DNA of 34,620 bases from an uncultured Acidimicrobiales bacterium. GTDB lineage: Bacteria > Actinomycetota > Acidimicrobiia > Acidimicrobiales > CALAML01. How positions within the stretch are numbered: position 1 is the first letter of the stretch; every line of letters begins with the position of its first letter. Below, one piece after another: positions 17,038 through 25,437 of the stretch. The stretch lies in contig CALAML010000232.1 of NCBI GenBank assembly GCA_937925845.1, forward strand, positions 1-34,620, given 5' to 3'. Position numbers and translations under genes: made by a program. Under the pieces are notes generated by a model. The model saw nothing but the letters and a program-made list of their open reading frames with translations, made no database searches and was not told where the DNA came from.

Positions 17038-17207
17038 CTAGTGGTGTGTCGCTGAAATAGTGTCGGGGTCTGGGCGAGGCATCCGGGGTCGTCTGGCAAG
17101 GACGCAGATCCCCGAGTTACCTCGTCCGGTAGGGAGGGGTCGAGGACGCAGCCAGCGGCGTCGGGGCCCGCCCAGACCCCATCAGTATTTTGGCGACACA
17201 CCACTAG
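17038..17207. mobile_element. MITE-like element with 39-bp terminal inverted repeats
   Basis: A 170-bp segment is bounded by inverted arms 17038-17076 and 17169-17207 that match at 34 of 39 positions, starting with a perfect 15 bp (CTAGTGGTGTGTCGC). The ends read CTAG, or TA if the outermost bases are target, which would fit a TA or CTAG target duplication as seen with IS630- and IS5-type elements. The 92-bp interior has no ORF and contains GGACGCAG twice. It lies between convergent genes, and the last CTAG supplies the TAG stop of the glycosyltransferase. It may also act as a terminator. The transposase family is not known. Confidence 0.65.
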
Positions 17208-18244
17208 CTGCGACCAGCCACGATCTCTTCGTAGAGCTCGATGTGCTCTCGCACCATCCGTTCGGTGCAGAAGTACTCTTCGACCTGCGCCCGGCAGGTG
17301 GAGCGTGACAGCCCATCGACCTTCTCGATGTGTTCCGCCATGGCCTCGGTGCTGTCGACCACCCAGCCGCTGAGGCCATGGTCGATCAGCTCCGGCACCG
17401 AGCCTTCACCAAATGCAATGACCGGAGTGCCGCAGGCCAAGGACCGAATCATTTCGTGCCCGAACGGCTCGGGCCACCGGATCGGGTTGAGCTGAGCGCT
17501 TGCAGCACCGATGAGTTCAAGTTCCTCAGCGTCGGATAGTTCGCCGACAAACTCGATGTCCTGGTTGAGCAGAGGCCGGACCGCTTCGTCGTAGAACTCC
17601 TGCTCCCACGGCTCGTTGATCGAAGCCACCATCTTGAGCCGTACGCCAGCCATCGCAGCCGCTTGGGCGGCGCGGCGGGGTCCCTTTTCCGGGGCCATTT
17701 TTCCGGTGAACACAAAATACTCACCCCGGTCGTCTCCGCCGCCGTCGCCGATCGGGAACGCAGCAGGATCGACACCGTGGTGGATCACGCCAGCGATCGG
17801 GAGTAGGCCCGCGGTGCGGGCCTGCTCATGGGAAATGGCGATCACGGGGACCTGCGAAGAAATACTCAGGTACACATCGGAGAGTTCTTTGCTGAACGGA
17901 CCGTGGTTGGTCGTCACTACCGGCAGGTCGGGGTACCGGAAGCTGTGCATCGGCCCCAGCAGCGAGTGGTCGTGCACGATGTCGCAGCCGCAGGCCCGGA
18001 GGGTTTCGTAACCGTGGATCAGGTGCTGCATCTCGATCGTGGTCGCACCGTTGCGGTCGGTCTGGGCCGCAGGAAAGACCCAGGCCAGGGGCACATCGCA
18101 GGTCGAGTCGCCCGTGCTCCACAGCACCACATCGTGCCCTGCGGCGCGAATACCCCGGGCCAGGCGGTCGATGACCGCTTCGGGGCCACCGTCATTGGCG
18201 GGCGGCACCGGGTGCCATGGGGGTGCAATGATGCCGACGCGCAT
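17204..18244 (-). CDS. Family 4 glycosyltransferase
   Basis: This 346-residue GT-B-fold protein should transfer a sugar from a nucleotide-sugar donor. The N-terminal domain begins MRVGIIAPPWHPVPPANDGGPE, as in actinobacterial GT4 enzymes, and the C-terminal domain has VFTGKMAPEKG, the donor-site EPFGHEMIRSLACGTPVIAF and GSVPELIDHG. In the donor motif the first Glu is kept but the second Glu of E-x7-E is Arg, an unusual change. The start is ATG 18244 with AGGAGA at 18255-18260. The stop TAG lies in the right end of the MITE-like repeat, so the C-terminus may have been shaped by that insertion. The acceptor is unknown; surface glycan or glycolipid synthesis is a guess. Confidence 0.9.
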   Translation of the reverse strand: MRVGIIAPPWHPVPPANDGGPEAVIDRLARGIRAAGHDVVLWSTGDSTCDVPLAWVFPAAQTDRNGATTIEMQHLIHGYETLRACGCDIVHDHSLLGPMHSFRYPDLPVVTTNHGPFSKELSDVYLSISSQVPVIAISHEQARTAGLLPIAGVIHHGVDPAAFPIGDGGGDDRGEYFVFTGKMAPEKGPRRAAQAAAMAGVRLKMVASINEPWEQEFYDEAVRPLLNQDIEFVGELSDAEELELIGAASAQLNPIRWPEPFGHEMIRSLACGTPVIAFGEGSVPELIDHGLSGWVVDSTEAMAEHIEKVDGLSRSTCRAQVEEYFCTERMVREHIELYEEIVAGRS

Positions 18245-18382
18245 ACCGGGGAAGTCTCCTGATGAGGGGCCGACACGATGTCGGACGGTGCTTGGTGGAA
18301 CGGCTGAAGAGAAAAAGACCGCTAGACAGTCAATCGGCTACTGGCCAGGACTCCTGAGCGATTTCTGAGCCGGCTGGTGATT

Positions 18383-21300
18383 TCAGCGCAGGGTCCGAGC
18401 CTGTTCGACGCCGGTATCACGATGCTGATGGGCCAAGCCGGTGGTCGACAGTGGCGAATCATGGGGCACCGGTGCCGGGCGACCAAACAGGTGACCCTGG
18501 CCGTGGTCGCACCCAAGCTCGTAGAGAACCGTGGCTTGACCGATGGCTTCAACCCCTTCCGCCGTCAGACTCAGATCAAGCAGTTGGGCCAGGTTGACCA
18601 GGATCTCGACAATGCCACGGGCGTTGGCGTCGGTTTCGATCGTCTGGATCAGCGTGCGATCCAGCTTGAGAATGCTGAACGGGTAGCGGCGAAGATGGGT
18701 GATGCTCGAGTACCCGGTGCCGAAGTCATCGAGGGCCAGATCGACCCCCATTGCACTGATGGTCTCAAGGACCGAAACCGCGGCATCATCGTCGGGCATC
18801 TGGGTTTCGGTCAGCTCCAGCCGCAGCAGGGATGGGTCGATCTGTGCTGCGGCGAGGGCATCAGCCACATCGCGCACCAGCGATCCCTGAGCCACATGAC
18901 GCCACGAGATGTTCACCGCGATCGGGTTGGGCGCCCCATGGCGAGCGGTCAGCACGCTGGCGAGCCGGGCTGCTTCGTTAATGGCCCATCGCCCGAGATC
19001 AACCACGAGGTTGCTTTGTTCGGCCACCCCGATGAACTCTTCAGGCGAGACAAGCCCCTCGCCCGGTCGGTCCCAGCGGGCCAGCGCTTCCCAGCTCAGC
19101 GTTTCCCCGGTCTTGATGCTCACGACCGGTTGGAGTTCGAGAAAGAGTGCATCGGCTCGCAGTGCGGTGCGGAGGTCGGCCTGCAGTTCCTGGCGACGCT
19201 GCCAGGCCCGCCGCTGGCTGTCCCCCGAGATGTTGACCGACGTCGCACCGGTCTTCGAGGTGTAGACCGCGAGGTCCGCCTCGTGCAGCAGATCCGAGGC
19301 GGTCGACCGGCCGGAGCCGGAGACGGCGACGCCCACGCTGGCGGAGATTTCGAGACGAACCCGGCTGAGAGAAACGGGCTCCTCGAGGGAGGCCACGATC
19401 TGCTCGCCCAGACCGGCTACCTCGCTCGAGCCTCCATGGTCGACAACCAGCACAAACTCGTCACCACCGACGCGGCCAACGAAGCAATCGGCGGGAAACG
19501 CGCCGGCCACGGCGAGGAGTCTCTCGGATACCACCCGCAACAATCCGTCACCGAGCCCGTGACCGTAGGTGTCGTTCACCTGCTTGAAGCGATCGAGGTC
19601 AACAAAGAGCACAGCAAAATTGTTGAGACCGGGATTCTGTCGCCGGCGTGAGATTTCGTGGTCGATCCGCTCATGGATCGAATGACGGTTCCCGAGACCG
19701 GTGAGGTCGTCAAAGCGCGACCGCTTCCAGAGCTCCCGCTGAAACTCGAGACGCTCGGTGATGTCACGGACCACCACCGACATCGGCGACGGCCCGTCCC
19801 GGCGGTGCTTTGACGCCGACATCAAAAGGCCTCGCAACCGTGGCTTGTCGCCTGCAGCGTCGAGGGTTTGACCGAGGATCTGGATCGGAGGGTTCGAAGC
19901 GTCCTTGGCTTCGGTCTTTAGCTGCACTTCTACCCGGCCAACACCAAGACGCTGCGTCTCTTCCAGCATGGCCCCGACGTTGTTGGATTCATCATCAAAA
20001 AGTTCGGCCAGTTGGCCGCCGATCAGCTGTGCCGATTCGGGCTCAAAGATTTTCCGGGCCGCTGGGTTGGCGGTGATCACCCGCCCGTCGCTATCGACGG
20101 TAAGGATGCCGTCGGCGGCGTAATCAACAAGAGCTCGATGGGTCTCTTCCGATTCCCGGAGTGCTGCGGTTGTCTCGCTGAGCTTTCCAACCGCGCCGTC
20201 GATGGCCTGGCCCATCGGGCCAGGAGTAGCATGGGCAAGGACCGGATCTTCGTAGGCCCCGGCGCCCATCGCGGTCAGTTGTCCGTCGAAGTGTCTCAGT
20301 GTGGTGGCCACGTCATCGAGCGCATCCGACACAATCGCCACCTCACGGGGTTCCCAACTGGTGCGTTCCGCCTCGGCAAAGTCACCGGTCGATATCCGTT
20401 GGGCCTGGCGCTGGAGCAGAGAAAGAGGGCGAAGCAGGATCCGAAGCGAGAGCAACGCCACCAGTGCCGTTCCGCCGAAGATGAGAGCAGCCATAAACGT
20501 GGACTGCGCCACCCGATCAGCCCGACGTTGGCGTCCGGTTTCGGCAACGGCCAGCACATCGCTGCGAAGCTCGACGGGGAGGGTCGACAGCTCTACCAGC
20601 CGGTCGTAGCCGGTCGTGGCGTACTCGATGGCGTTGAGCTCTGTTGTCTCACCGTCACGGAGGCCGGCCTCCACCAACAATCGCTCGCGGTAGCCGGCAT
20701 ATTTCACCGCAGTGGCGGAACCTTCCAGCTCCTGGAACAGTCGCTGATGTTTCGCTGGAGCACCGTCCAGATAGTCGGCGACAGCCCGGCCATAGTCCGC
20801 GCGCGCCGACGCCAACGTGAGAACAGGGTCGGTTGGTGGCACCGAACCTGGCAGCGGTGGAACAACCCCCTGGCCCGCCAGATATTCGCGGTTTGCCATG
20901 GCGAGGGTCACGTTGAGACGGTTGAGGGAACGAAGGCCACTCACCGCCTCAGCCATATCGGAGGCCGAGGGCACATCTGTGGCCCGGTCGAATACCTCGC
21001 CAGACGCCACGGTGTGGTCCGTTGCGGCCGACGAGAACCAGTCACTGATGTCGTGCACATATTCCTGGACGCCCACGGGATCGGCCACGGGGGGACTCAT
21101 GTCGTCGGCTCGGGCCCGCCACTGGTCAATCTCGGCTTGTAGAGCGAGCAGCTCGGTCCGCTCCGACGCGCTCAGGAGAAATCCGTCGTCGGACAACACG
21201 ATCTCAAGGTGGCCAAGCGCGGCATCGCCGCGGCTTCGAATCTGGTCGGCGAAGTCGCCGATGGTGACACCCTCGTCTTGATCGATGACGATGGCGCGGG

Positions 21301-21601
21301 CGTCGACCCCGGAGAGGTTCAGTTGGGCGATGGCCGCGTTGACGGTGCCTTCGGGGCTCAGCCAGAGGCCAGCGTTGCTCAGGGCGGTGGTTAGCCGGAT
21401 CGCCGATTCGATTTCTGCGGCCGCGGCGGTCTCGCGCCGTTGCTCGCGCACGGTGTCGGCAAAGAAGAACAGCGTTCCCACGGTCGGAAACAGGAGCGCG
21501 AGAACAACGATGAACCTGAGGCTCACCCACTGCTTCTGCGTCTTGGTCTTCCCACTCTGACCCGCGGTCACCGAAAGGATATCGGCGTAACGGCGGGCCA
21601 A
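18383..21601 (-). CDS. Membrane GGDEF-EAL cyclic-di-GMP protein with HAMP and PAS
   Basis: This 1072-residue sensor makes and/or degrades c-di-GMP. Order of parts: membrane helix at about 26-49; a large extracytoplasmic helical region to about 365; second membrane helix (FMAALIFGGTALVALLSL); HAMP-like segment with RPLSLLQRQAQRI; PAS domain from about 495 (ALVDYAADGILTVDSDGRV); GGDEF at 712-716; EAL at 838-840. The GGDEF motif is intact, and the upstream RxxD inhibitory site is absent (Pro and Cys at its Arg and Asp positions). The EAL domain keeps ELTET, DDFGTGYSS, KLDR and AEGVE, so both activities look possible. It starts at TTG 21601 with GAGG six bases upstream; GTG 21571 is an alternative. 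The extracytoplasmic ligand is unknown. Confidence 0.93.
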   Translation of the reverse strand: MARRYADILSVTAGQSGKTKTQKQWVSLRFIVVLALLFPTVGTLFFFADTVREQRRETAAAAEIESAIRLTTALSNAGLWLSPEGTVNAAIAQLNLSGVDARAIVIDQDEGVTIGDFADQIRSRGDAALGHLEIVLSDDGFLLSASERTELLALQAEIDQWRARADDMSPPVADPVGVQEYVHDISDWFSSAATDHTVASGEVFDRATDVPSASDMAEAVSGLRSLNRLNVTLAMANREYLAGQGVVPPLPGSVPPTDPVLTLASARADYGRAVADYLDGAPAKHQRLFQELEGSATAVKYAGYRERLLVEAGLRDGETTELNAIEYATTGYDRLVELSTLPVELRSDVLAVAETGRQRRADRVAQSTFMAALIFGGTALVALLSLRILLRPLSLLQRQAQRISTGDFAEAERTSWEPREVAIVSDALDDVATTLRHFDGQLTAMGAGAYEDPVLAHATPGPMGQAIDGAVGKLSETTAALRESEETHRALVDYAADGILTVDSDGRVITANPAARKIFEPESAQLIGGQLAELFDDESNNVGAMLEETQRLGVGRVEVQLKTEAKDASNPPIQILGQTLDAAGDKPRLRGLLMSASKHRRDGPSPMSVVVRDITERLEFQRELWKRSRFDDLTGLGNRHSIHERIDHEISRRRQNPGLNNFAVLFVDLDRFKQVNDTYGHGLGDGLLRVVSERLLAVAGAFPADCFVGRVGGDEFVLVVDHGGSSEVAGLGEQIVASLEEPVSLSRVRLEISASVGVAVSGSGRSTASDLLHEADLAVYTSKTGATSVNISGDSQRRAWQRRQELQADLRTALRADALFLELQPVVSIKTGETLSWEALARWDRPGEGLVSPEEFIGVAEQSNLVVDLGRWAINEAARLASVLTARHGAPNPIAVNISWRHVAQGSLVRDVADALAAAQIDPSLLRLELTETQMPDDDAAVSVLETISAMGVDLALDDFGTGYSSITHLRRYPFSILKLDRTLIQTIETDANARGIVEILVNLAQLLDLSLTAEGVEAIGQATVLYELGCDHGQGHLFGRPAPVPHDSPLSTTGLAHQHRDTGVEQARTLR

Positions 21602-21688
21602 CTAAACCTCAAGCTGAGCGTGAATCAAAAACTGATCCGGTCCGGATCGCCCTCATATCCCGGGAGCGCAAGCGCTCTGGGGAGCCTC

Positions 21689-22726
21689 CTACTGGGGTCT
21701 GGTGCCCACGATGCTGGCTCGCTCCATCACCCGGGTATCGGGGAAGTAGTCGCTTGCGGCGTAGTGCTGCACTGCCCGATTGTCCCAAAAGGCTACCGAG
21801 TCCGGCTCCCAGGAGAAGCGGCACTGGTATTCAAGAGTGTCGGCCTGGCGGCAAAGCCGGTCCAGCATGGCGAACGACGCCTCCGCCTCCATGCCCACGA
21901 TGAAGTCGGTGAAGAAGCGGTTCACATAGAGCAGCTTCTTGCCGGTGACCGGGTGGGTACACACCACCGGATGTTCCACCGCAGGATACTGCTCACGCAT
22001 CTCCGCCTCTTTGCCGGGTTCAACCTGCTGGCGGAAGGCTCGAAGAAAGTCATGCACCGCGGTCAGTGATTCGGCTTCAGCCTTCAGCTCCGGATCGAGT
22101 CCCTCGAAGGCCGCGTTCATGTCACAAAAGAGGGTGTCGCCGCCGCTCGCTGGAACCTGAAGGGCATGGAGTACCGCGCCCATCGAGGGTACCTCCCGCC
22201 AGGTGACATCGTGATGCCAGCCGTTCTCGTAGCCGCCGGTGTCGGGACCTTTTTCGAACCGCACCAGCTCCGGGTGAGTGTCGCTGCCGGGCAGGAACGG
22301 GTGGGTCTCAAGTTCGCCGAAGTGTTGGGCGAAACGGATGTGGGCTTCGGGCGTGAGTGGCTGGTCGCGGAAGAAGATGACCTTGTATTCATACAGCGCC
22401 TGACGAATCTCATCGAGCACTTCGGTGGCTGGGTCATTCACGATGTCAACGCCGCGGATCTCAGCGCCGATGGTGGTGCCGACCCGTTTGATGTCAAAGT
22501 GCTGCCACTCGAGTTGATCGAGTCGGGACCGTTCTGCTTCGAGCTGGGTGAAGGGTCCGAGGTAGACGTCGTAGCCGGGCATCTGCACCCGCTTGGCGTT
22601 GAGTGCCGAGCCCGGATCCGGAACCGAGTGCTGGGCTTCGTCAGTTTGGGCCTTGCCGTTGGATGCCTTGCCGTTGGGTTGGGTCTCGTCGGTGTCCGAT
22701 GGACCATGTTGTTCGACCGTGCTCAT
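21689..22726 (-). CDS. TauD/TfdA-family 2-oxoglutarate dioxygenase
   Basis: This Fe(II)/2-oxoglutarate-dependent dioxygenase has 345 residues from ATG 22726. The metal triad is visible: His171-x-Asp173 in WHHDVTW, and His321 in AVQHYA. Arg332 and Arg336 follow with the same spacing as the 2-oxoglutarate-binding and nearby Arg of TauD. EIRGVDI and VIFFRDQPLTPEAHI are family blocks. The first about 50 residues are a disordered Gln/Asn/Thr-rich extension. Substrate is not predictable: taurine, aryloxyacids, alkyl sulfates and others occur in this family. A longer ORF from 22813 exists, but its 29 extra residues do not look conserved and run into the hydratase gene's end. Confidence 0.9.
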   Translation of the reverse strand: MSTVEQHGPSDTDETQPNGKASNGKAQTDEAQHSVPDPGSALNAKRVQMPGYDVYLGPFTQLEAERSRLDQLEWQHFDIKRVGTTIGAEIRGVDIVNDPATEVLDEIRQALYEYKVIFFRDQPLTPEAHIRFAQHFGELETHPFLPGSDTHPELVRFEKGPDTGGYENGWHHDVTWREVPSMGAVLHALQVPASGGDTLFCDMNAAFEGLDPELKAEAESLTAVHDFLRAFRQQVEPGKEAEMREQYPAVEHPVVCTHPVTGKKLLYVNRFFTDFIVGMEAEASFAMLDRLCRQADTLEYQCRFSWEPDSVAFWDNRAVQHYAASDYFPDTRVMERASIVGTRPQ

Positions 22727-22787
22727 AGACCCAGAGTAGCCACTACTCGTTAGCTGCTGCCCCGTTGGGACGACTTTTGAAAAGAAG

Positions 22788-23453
22788 CTAGCCAGTTGGG
22801 AGCAGCGTGGCATGGGCCGATGGGTAGAGTCCCCGCTTCATGGTGCCGAGGGTGTCGCCGGCGTGGTGAGCCTGACTTGCGGCCCACTGGGTTGCGGTGG
22901 CCAACACCTCGGCTTCATCAGCTCGCGCTTCGGCCATGCCGGCGCTAACCATGTCCTCGGCTCCCCACCGTTTGCCGGTGACCACGGCTTCATGGAGGGT
23001 TGACGCGGGGATCCGTGACTGGAGGGCCGCGGTCATTCCGTCGGTGAGCGGCAGGCCGAGGTCGACTTCGGGGATACAGAAGTATCCCCGATCGGATCGC
23101 ATCACCCGGAAATCATGAACGGTCGCCAACATGGCCCCGCCGGCGAAGGCGTGACCGTTGATCGCCGCCGCGGTCGGCGCGTCGTTGAACAGAATCCGGC
23201 CGAACAACCGATGCACCTCGGTCATAAATTCCGGTCCCGAGTCGGCGCCATCCGACATCAACCAGTCCAGATCGAGACCGTTCGAGAAGAACTTGCCTGT
23301 GCCGGTGGTAACCAACGCTCGGGACCCGTCCACGCCATCGAAGTCGTCGAGACAACTATGCAGAGCCGCCATCGACTCCGCATTAAACCGGTTCTCGTCG
23401 TTGTCCATCGCCAGCACATAGACATGGTCACCGGCTTCACGGAGTTCAATCAT
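22788..23453 (-). CDS. Enoyl-CoA hydratase/isomerase, ECI-like
   Basis: This short crotonase-fold protein has 221 residues from ATG 23453 (an in-frame ATG at 23465 adds four). The two oxyanion-hole segments are KFFSNGLDLDWL and INGHAFAGGAMLATVHDF. FCIPEVDLGLPL carries a Glu in the place used as catalytic base by delta3,delta2-enoyl-CoA isomerases, so isomerase activity on unsaturated fatty acyl-CoA is more likely than hydration. The C-terminus is shorter than in typical hydratases, as in ECI-type proteins. It lies 61 bases upstream of the dioxygenase on the same strand, and may be in one unit with it. Confidence 0.85.
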   Translation of the reverse strand: MIELREAGDHVYVLAMDNDENRFNAESMAALHSCLDDFDGVDGSRALVTTGTGKFFSNGLDLDWLMSDGADSGPEFMTEVHRLFGRILFNDAPTAAAINGHAFAGGAMLATVHDFRVMRSDRGYFCIPEVDLGLPLTDGMTAALQSRIPASTLHEAVVTGKRWGAEDMVSAGMAEARADEAEVLATATQWAASQAHHAGDTLGTMKRGLYPSAHATLLPTG

Positions 23454-23522
23454 GGGCCACAGCATAGGTGGACCGCCCCGGGCGGGTTCGGCTGATGCGG
23501 CACCGCGGCCGAGGTCGCGGCA

Positions 23523-24356
23523 TCACCCGGCACTGGAGGTAAGGAATTCGATCACTCGGGGCCACGCCTGCGGATCCTGGAGAAAGAAGATGTGGCCTCC
23601 ATCGCACCAGTGGAGTTGGGCGTTGGGTAGCCGTTCGGCGATGCGTTCCATGTTGGCGACGGGCGCGACCCCGTCGTAGCGCCCGCCGATAACCAGCGTT
23701 GGGTGGATAACTGTCGCAAGGCCCTCCCACGTGTCGTGGTCGGCGCGGGCGTCGAGCTGACGCTGAGCTTGAACCTTGGCGACGGCGTCGGGCTCCGGGG
23801 CCTCGTTTCGGCGCTTGGCCCACTTGGTAATCAGGTCCATTCCGGGGGCGAGGACGCCGTTGGCCAGGTCGTTGCGGGTGTCGAGCTGGTTACCCCGAAC
23901 GACCAGGGCTTGCTCGGGTGACAGTTCGGCGAGTTCGCGAAAGTCGACCGAGGCGCCGCCAGGGCCCCCAGCAGAGGTGCAGGCCAGAACCAACCGACGT
24001 ATGCGCTGGGGATGGGCCACCACCAGGTTCTGAGCCACCATGCCGCCGAAGGAGGTCCCGACTACGTCGACCCGGTCCCAGCCGAGGTGGTCGAGCAACG
24101 CCGCCGCGTCATTTGCGTAGTCGGCCATGGTGTAGGCGACATCGGGATCGGGTTGGCCCGGCCGGTCACGATGGTCGACGGCACGGCCCAAGCCCCGTTG
24201 GTCGTAGTGGCAGACCGTGAAGTGGGCGTTGAGGGGATTGGTTTCGGGCGACGACCATCGCAGGTCGTTTCCCGTACCGGAAATGTTCAGCAGTGGCGGG
24301 CCACTGCCGTGGATCTCGTAGTAAAGCTCGACTTCGCCTACGCCAAGCATGGGCAT
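23523..24356 (-). CDS. Alpha/beta hydrolase
   Basis: This is a 277-residue alpha/beta-hydrolase-fold protein. The nucleophile elbow GTSFGG carries Ser102, the acid Asp lies in GGRYDGVAP, and the His in CDGGHIFF near the C-terminus. The oxyanion segment is ISGTGNDLRW. No secretion signal is seen. The ATG at 24356 follows AAGGGA by seven bases (24364-24369); a second ATG two codons on is also possible. It resembles small esterases or C-C bond hydrolases, and the substrate is unknown. It is followed on the same strand, 69 bases on, by the ECI-like gene. Confidence 0.88.
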   Translation of the reverse strand: MPMLGVGEVELYYEIHGSGPPLLNISGTGNDLRWSSPETNPLNAHFTVCHYDQRGLGRAVDHRDRPGQPDPDVAYTMADYANDAAALLDHLGWDRVDVVGTSFGGMVAQNLVVAHPQRIRRLVLACTSAGGPGGASVDFRELAELSPEQALVVRGNQLDTRNDLANGVLAPGMDLITKWAKRRNEAPEPDAVAKVQAQRQLDARADHDTWEGLATVIHPTLVIGGRYDGVAPVANMERIAERLPNAQLHWCDGGHIFFLQDPQAWPRVIEFLTSSAG

Positions 24357-24413
24357 GGTTGCATCCCTTGTGGTCGGTCATTCGGACAGTCCCGGAGTGA
24401 TAGGGCCAGGACA

Positions 24414-25331
24414 CTAGAAGTGGTAGGGGAAGCTGCTCCAGTCGGGCGGGCGCTTCTCGAGGAACGCGTCACGGCCTTCCTGGGCTTCGTCGGTCATATA
24501 GGCCAACCTGGTCGCTTCGCCGGCGAACACCTGTTGGCCCACCAGCCCGTCGTCGATCAGGTTGAGGGCAAACTTGGCCATGCGTTGGGCGGTGGGGCTC
24601 TTGGCGTTGATTTCGGCAGCCCACTCCAGCGCTACGGTTTCGAGCTCTTCGTGGGGGACGGCCCGGTTGACCATACCCATGGCCATCGCTTCCTCGGCGC
24701 TGTAGTTGGCCCCCAGGAAGAAGATCTCCCGGGCTCGTTTCTGACCCACCTGGCGAGCCAGGTAGGCCGATCCAAAACCGCCATCGAAACTGGCCACGTC
24801 GGTGTCGGTTTGTTTGAAGATGGCATGTTCCTTGCTCGCCAGCGTGAGGTCGCACACCACATGCAGGGAATGGCCCCCACCGACCGCCCATCCGGGCACC
24901 ACACAGAGCACCACCTTGGGCATGGTCCGGATCAGCCGTTGCACTTCGAGGATGTGCAGCCGTCCGACACGCGACGGGTCGATGCCTGCCGCGGAGTCGC
25001 CCTCGGCGTACTTGTAGCCGTCCCGACCCCGAATCCGCTGATCGCCTCCAGAGCAAAAGGCCCAGCCTCCGTCCTTGGGCGAAGGTCCGTTGCCGGTGAG
25101 CAGTACCGAGCCAACGTCGGGCGACATCCGGGCGTGGTCGAGGGCGCGGTAGAGCTCGTCGACGGTCTGTGGACGAAAGGCGTTGCGGACTTCGGGCCGG
25201 TTGAACGCGATCCGCACCGTGGCCTGGTTCACCGCCCGGTGATAGGTGATGTCGGTGAAGTCGAAGCCCTCCACCGGAGCCCAGGCCGCGGCATCAAACA
25301 ACGGGGAAATCTCTGAATCGGTCGAACCCAT
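24414..25331 (-). CDS. menB: 1,4-dihydroxy-2-naphthoyl-CoA synthase
   Basis: MenB cyclises O-succinylbenzoyl-CoA to DHNA-CoA in menaquinone synthesis. This 305-residue sequence has the family-specific blocks: FNRPEVRNAFRPQTVDEL, CSGGDQRIRGRDGY, VPGWAVGGGHSLHVVCDL, and TDVASFDGGFGSAYLAR; it ends in RPPDWSSFPYHF, the usual MenB C-terminus. The actinobacterial length is normal. The gene is transcribed away from the MerR-menF-menD-menH operon, and the 106-bp divergent spacer contains the MerR-type promoter dyad. Shared control with the operon is possible but not shown. Confidence 0.97.
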   Translation of the reverse strand: MGSTDSEISPLFDAAAWAPVEGFDFTDITYHRAVNQATVRIAFNRPEVRNAFRPQTVDELYRALDHARMSPDVGSVLLTGNGPSPKDGGWAFCSGGDQRIRGRDGYKYAEGDSAAGIDPSRVGRLHILEVQRLIRTMPKVVLCVVPGWAVGGGHSLHVVCDLTLASKEHAIFKQTDTDVASFDGGFGSAYLARQVGQKRAREIFFLGANYSAEEAMAMGMVNRAVPHEELETVALEWAAEINAKSPTAQRMAKFALNLIDDGLVGQQVFAGEATRLAYMTDEAQEGRDAFLEKRPPDWSSFPYHF

Positions 25332-25399
25332 GCCCGTACCATAGACCCCCGCCAGATCAGCCCACTCGCTCAGCTCTCAACTTCTTCGAGTTCGCACTC

Positions 25400-25431
25400 T
25401 TGGAGTATTTACTCCAACGGTTGGCTACACT
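25400..25431 (+). promoter_or_regulatory. MerR-type promoter with 18-bp dyad; leaderless start
   Basis: TTGGAG (25400-25405) and TACACT (25426-25431) form a promoter with an unusually long 20-bp spacer, the hallmark of MerR-controlled promoters. A perfect 18-bp dyad, TTGGAGTA-TT-TACTCCAA (25400-25417), overlaps the -35 box and spacer. The -10 box ends six bases before ATG 25438, so the mRNA is probably leaderless. The dyad centre is further from the -10 box than in the SoxR promoter. Confidence 0.65.
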
Positions 25432-25437
25432 TGAGCC

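Noticed and set aside
18377-19651. 424-residue plus-strand ORF under the GGDEF-EAL gene
   Set aside because: It is antisense to intact GGDEF and EAL domains and shows no family signature.
24012-25316. 434-residue plus-strand ORF opposite menB and the hydrolase
   Set aside because: It spans two well-supported minus-strand genes and has only composition typical of a shadow frame.
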